Origin: Bacillus sp. MYb209
GTDB taxonomy: Bacteria; Bacillota; Bacilli; Bacillales; Bacillaceae_G
Reading direction: 5' to 3'
Assembly (NCBI RefSeq): GCF_002975175.1
Contig: NZ_PCNZ01000014.1
Location: forward strand, 54,657 to 118,656
DNA: 64,000 bases
In this document: positions 63,250 to 64,000 of the stretch, piece by piece
Position numbering within the stretch: the stretch's first letter is position 1
Layout: each line of letters begins with the position of its first letter
Made by a program: the position numbers and the translations under genes
Notes under the pieces: model-generated
Database searches by the model: none
Seen by the model: the letters and a program-made list of their open reading frames with translations, nothing else
Told to the model about the DNA's origin: nothing

Positions 63250-63271
63250 TATATAAAATTCCACCCCTTGT

Positions 63272-63324
63272 ATTACATTTGTAATCTACAAATCAATATT
63301 ACGAATGTAATCCTTAATTGTCAA
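63272..63324 (-). promoter_or_regulatory. blaI promoter with two BlaI operators
   Basis: On the minus strand TTGACA (63319-63324), a 17-bp spacer and TAATAT (63296-63301) make a good sigma-A promoter. ATTACGAATGTAAT (63298-63311) overlaps the -10 side of the spacer, and ATTACATTTGTAAT (63272-63285) follows downstream; both are ATTACA-N2-TGTAAT dyads as used by BlaI, centres 26 bp apart. Confidence 0.85.
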
Positions 63325-63351
63325 CCATATTTTGGGTTTGTAAATACATTT

Positions 63352-64000
63352 TCATGAAAATTAAGAAATTAACCCCAAAAAACAATGAAAATACGCTATT
63401 CTTTTTGTAGAAATATACAGAAAGGATGGCGTTTTTGTATGAATCTATCGATTCAAGATGAGTTTCACTTGTTCGCTGAAGAACTACAGCGATATCTATC
63501 TCCACATATTCTTCAACAACTTGCACAAGAGACAGGTTTTGTAAAACGTAAAAGTAAGTATGGCGCACGAGATTTGGCTGCTTTATGTATCTGGATTAGT
63601 CAACAGGTAGCAAGCGATTCTCTTACTCGATTATGTAGTCAGCTTTATGCAAATACAGCTACACTTATGAGTCCTGAAGGACTTAATCAACGTTTTAACC
63701 GATGCGCTGTTTTCTTTCTACAGCGGGTATTTTCCCTTTTAATCAAAAGCAAACTAAACGATTCGTCTCAAATCCTAAACCAATACACTTCTTATTTTCA
63801 ACGTATACGTATTTTAGATGCTACTATTTTTCAAGTACCCAACCATTTAGCCCCTATTTATCCTGGTTCAGGAGGATGTGCACAAACAGCTGGTATTAAG
63901 ATTCAACTAGAGTATGATTTACATAGTGGGAAATTCCTCAATTTCCAAATGGAACCAGGTAAAAATAATGATAAAACCTTTGGTACAGAATGTTTGGATA
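63352..64000 (+). mobile_element. IS231-type insertion sequence (left part)
   Basis: The element is recognised by its transposase; the left end is uncertain. CATGAAAATTAAGAAATTAACCCC near 63353 could be a degenerate end followed by the leader of the transposase gene. The right end is outside the window. Confidence 0.55.
63439..64000 (+). CDS. IS4-family (IS231-type) transposase, partial
   Basis: The frame is open for 187 codons to the window edge. It reads [20 protein letters not shown] at the start, then [31 protein letters not shown], and [11 protein letters not shown] with the first catalytic aspartate, then [20 protein letters not shown]. All are typical of IS231 transposases of the B. 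cereus group. AAAGGATGG lies 8-10 bases before the ATG. No frameshift is seen in the visible part. Confidence 0.9.
   Translation, partial: MNLSIQDEFHLFAEELQRYLSPHILQQLAQETGFVKRKSKYGARDLAALCIWISQQVASDSLTRLCSQLYANTATLMSPEGLNQRFNRCAVFFLQRVFSLLIKSKLNDSSQILNQYTSYFQRIRILDATIFQVPNHLAPIYPGSGGCAQTAGIKIQLEYDLHSGKFLNFQMEPGKNNDKTFGTECLD

Overview
The window reads as chromosome of a Bacillus cereus group organism (B. cereus, thuringiensis or anthracis type). The evidence is low G+C content, Gram-positive ribosome binding sites with many TTG and GTG starts, a fosB gene of the B. cereus type, the spore genes spoIIP, cotH and an exsB-like gene, bcr1-type repeats flanked by TTTAT, and an IS231-type transposase at the right edge. 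These identifications rest on reading motifs from memory; no database search was possible.

Layout. 1-12 kb: metallophosphoesterase, GNAT enzymes, a MocR/PdxR-type regulator facing a YitT membrane protein, a macrolide-type glycosyltransferase whose stop codon lies in the target duplication of a bcr1 copy, a phosphotransferase/GNAT/methyltransferase string (methyltransferase frameshifted), alanine racemase, and HAD and histidine phosphatases. 12.2-22.6 kb: a minus-strand catabolic cluster that should convert anthranilate through 3-hydroxyanthranilate and 2-aminomuconate to pyruvate and acetyl-CoA, with its own IclR regulator, a stand-alone FAD synthetase domain, a good CcpA (cre) site and a dyad upstream of the monooxygenase gene. 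22.7-34 kb: a decayed second spoIIP copy, an SPFH/NfeD pair, an MFS transporter, an amidase broken by one amber codon, NUDIX and M15 enzymes, intact spoIIP, csaA and brnQ.

34-54 kb: CodY-box-like sites in front of brnQ, a CBS-ACT protein and a permease-like protein; a CNNM/CBS membrane protein whose Shine-Dalgarno sequence is separated from its TTG start by a perfect hairpin; spore-related small genes; a phospholipase D-type synthase; an UPF0718 permease with its partner; corA; a flippase; DedA; the divergent cotH/exsB pair; fosB; an OppA-type lipoprotein. 54-64 kb is the accessory end: ogt, a resolvase remnant, a probable structured RNA with promoter and terminator, a frameshifted metallo-beta-lactamase-fold gene, a G+C-richer DinB gene, an SDR/NTF2-like module under a textbook MerR-type promoter and flanked by a direct repeat, then a BlaI/M56-peptidase/VanW operon with BlaI operators but no beta-lactamase, next to the IS231-type transposase.

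Most noteworthy are the anthranilate cluster, the BlaI-M56-VanW operon with a non-penicillin-binding sensor domain, the hairpin between Shine-Dalgarno and start codon, and the structured RNA candidate at 55.3-55.5 kb. Four genes (methyltransferase, spoIIP paralogue, amidase, metallo-beta-lactamase-fold protein) are visibly broken.
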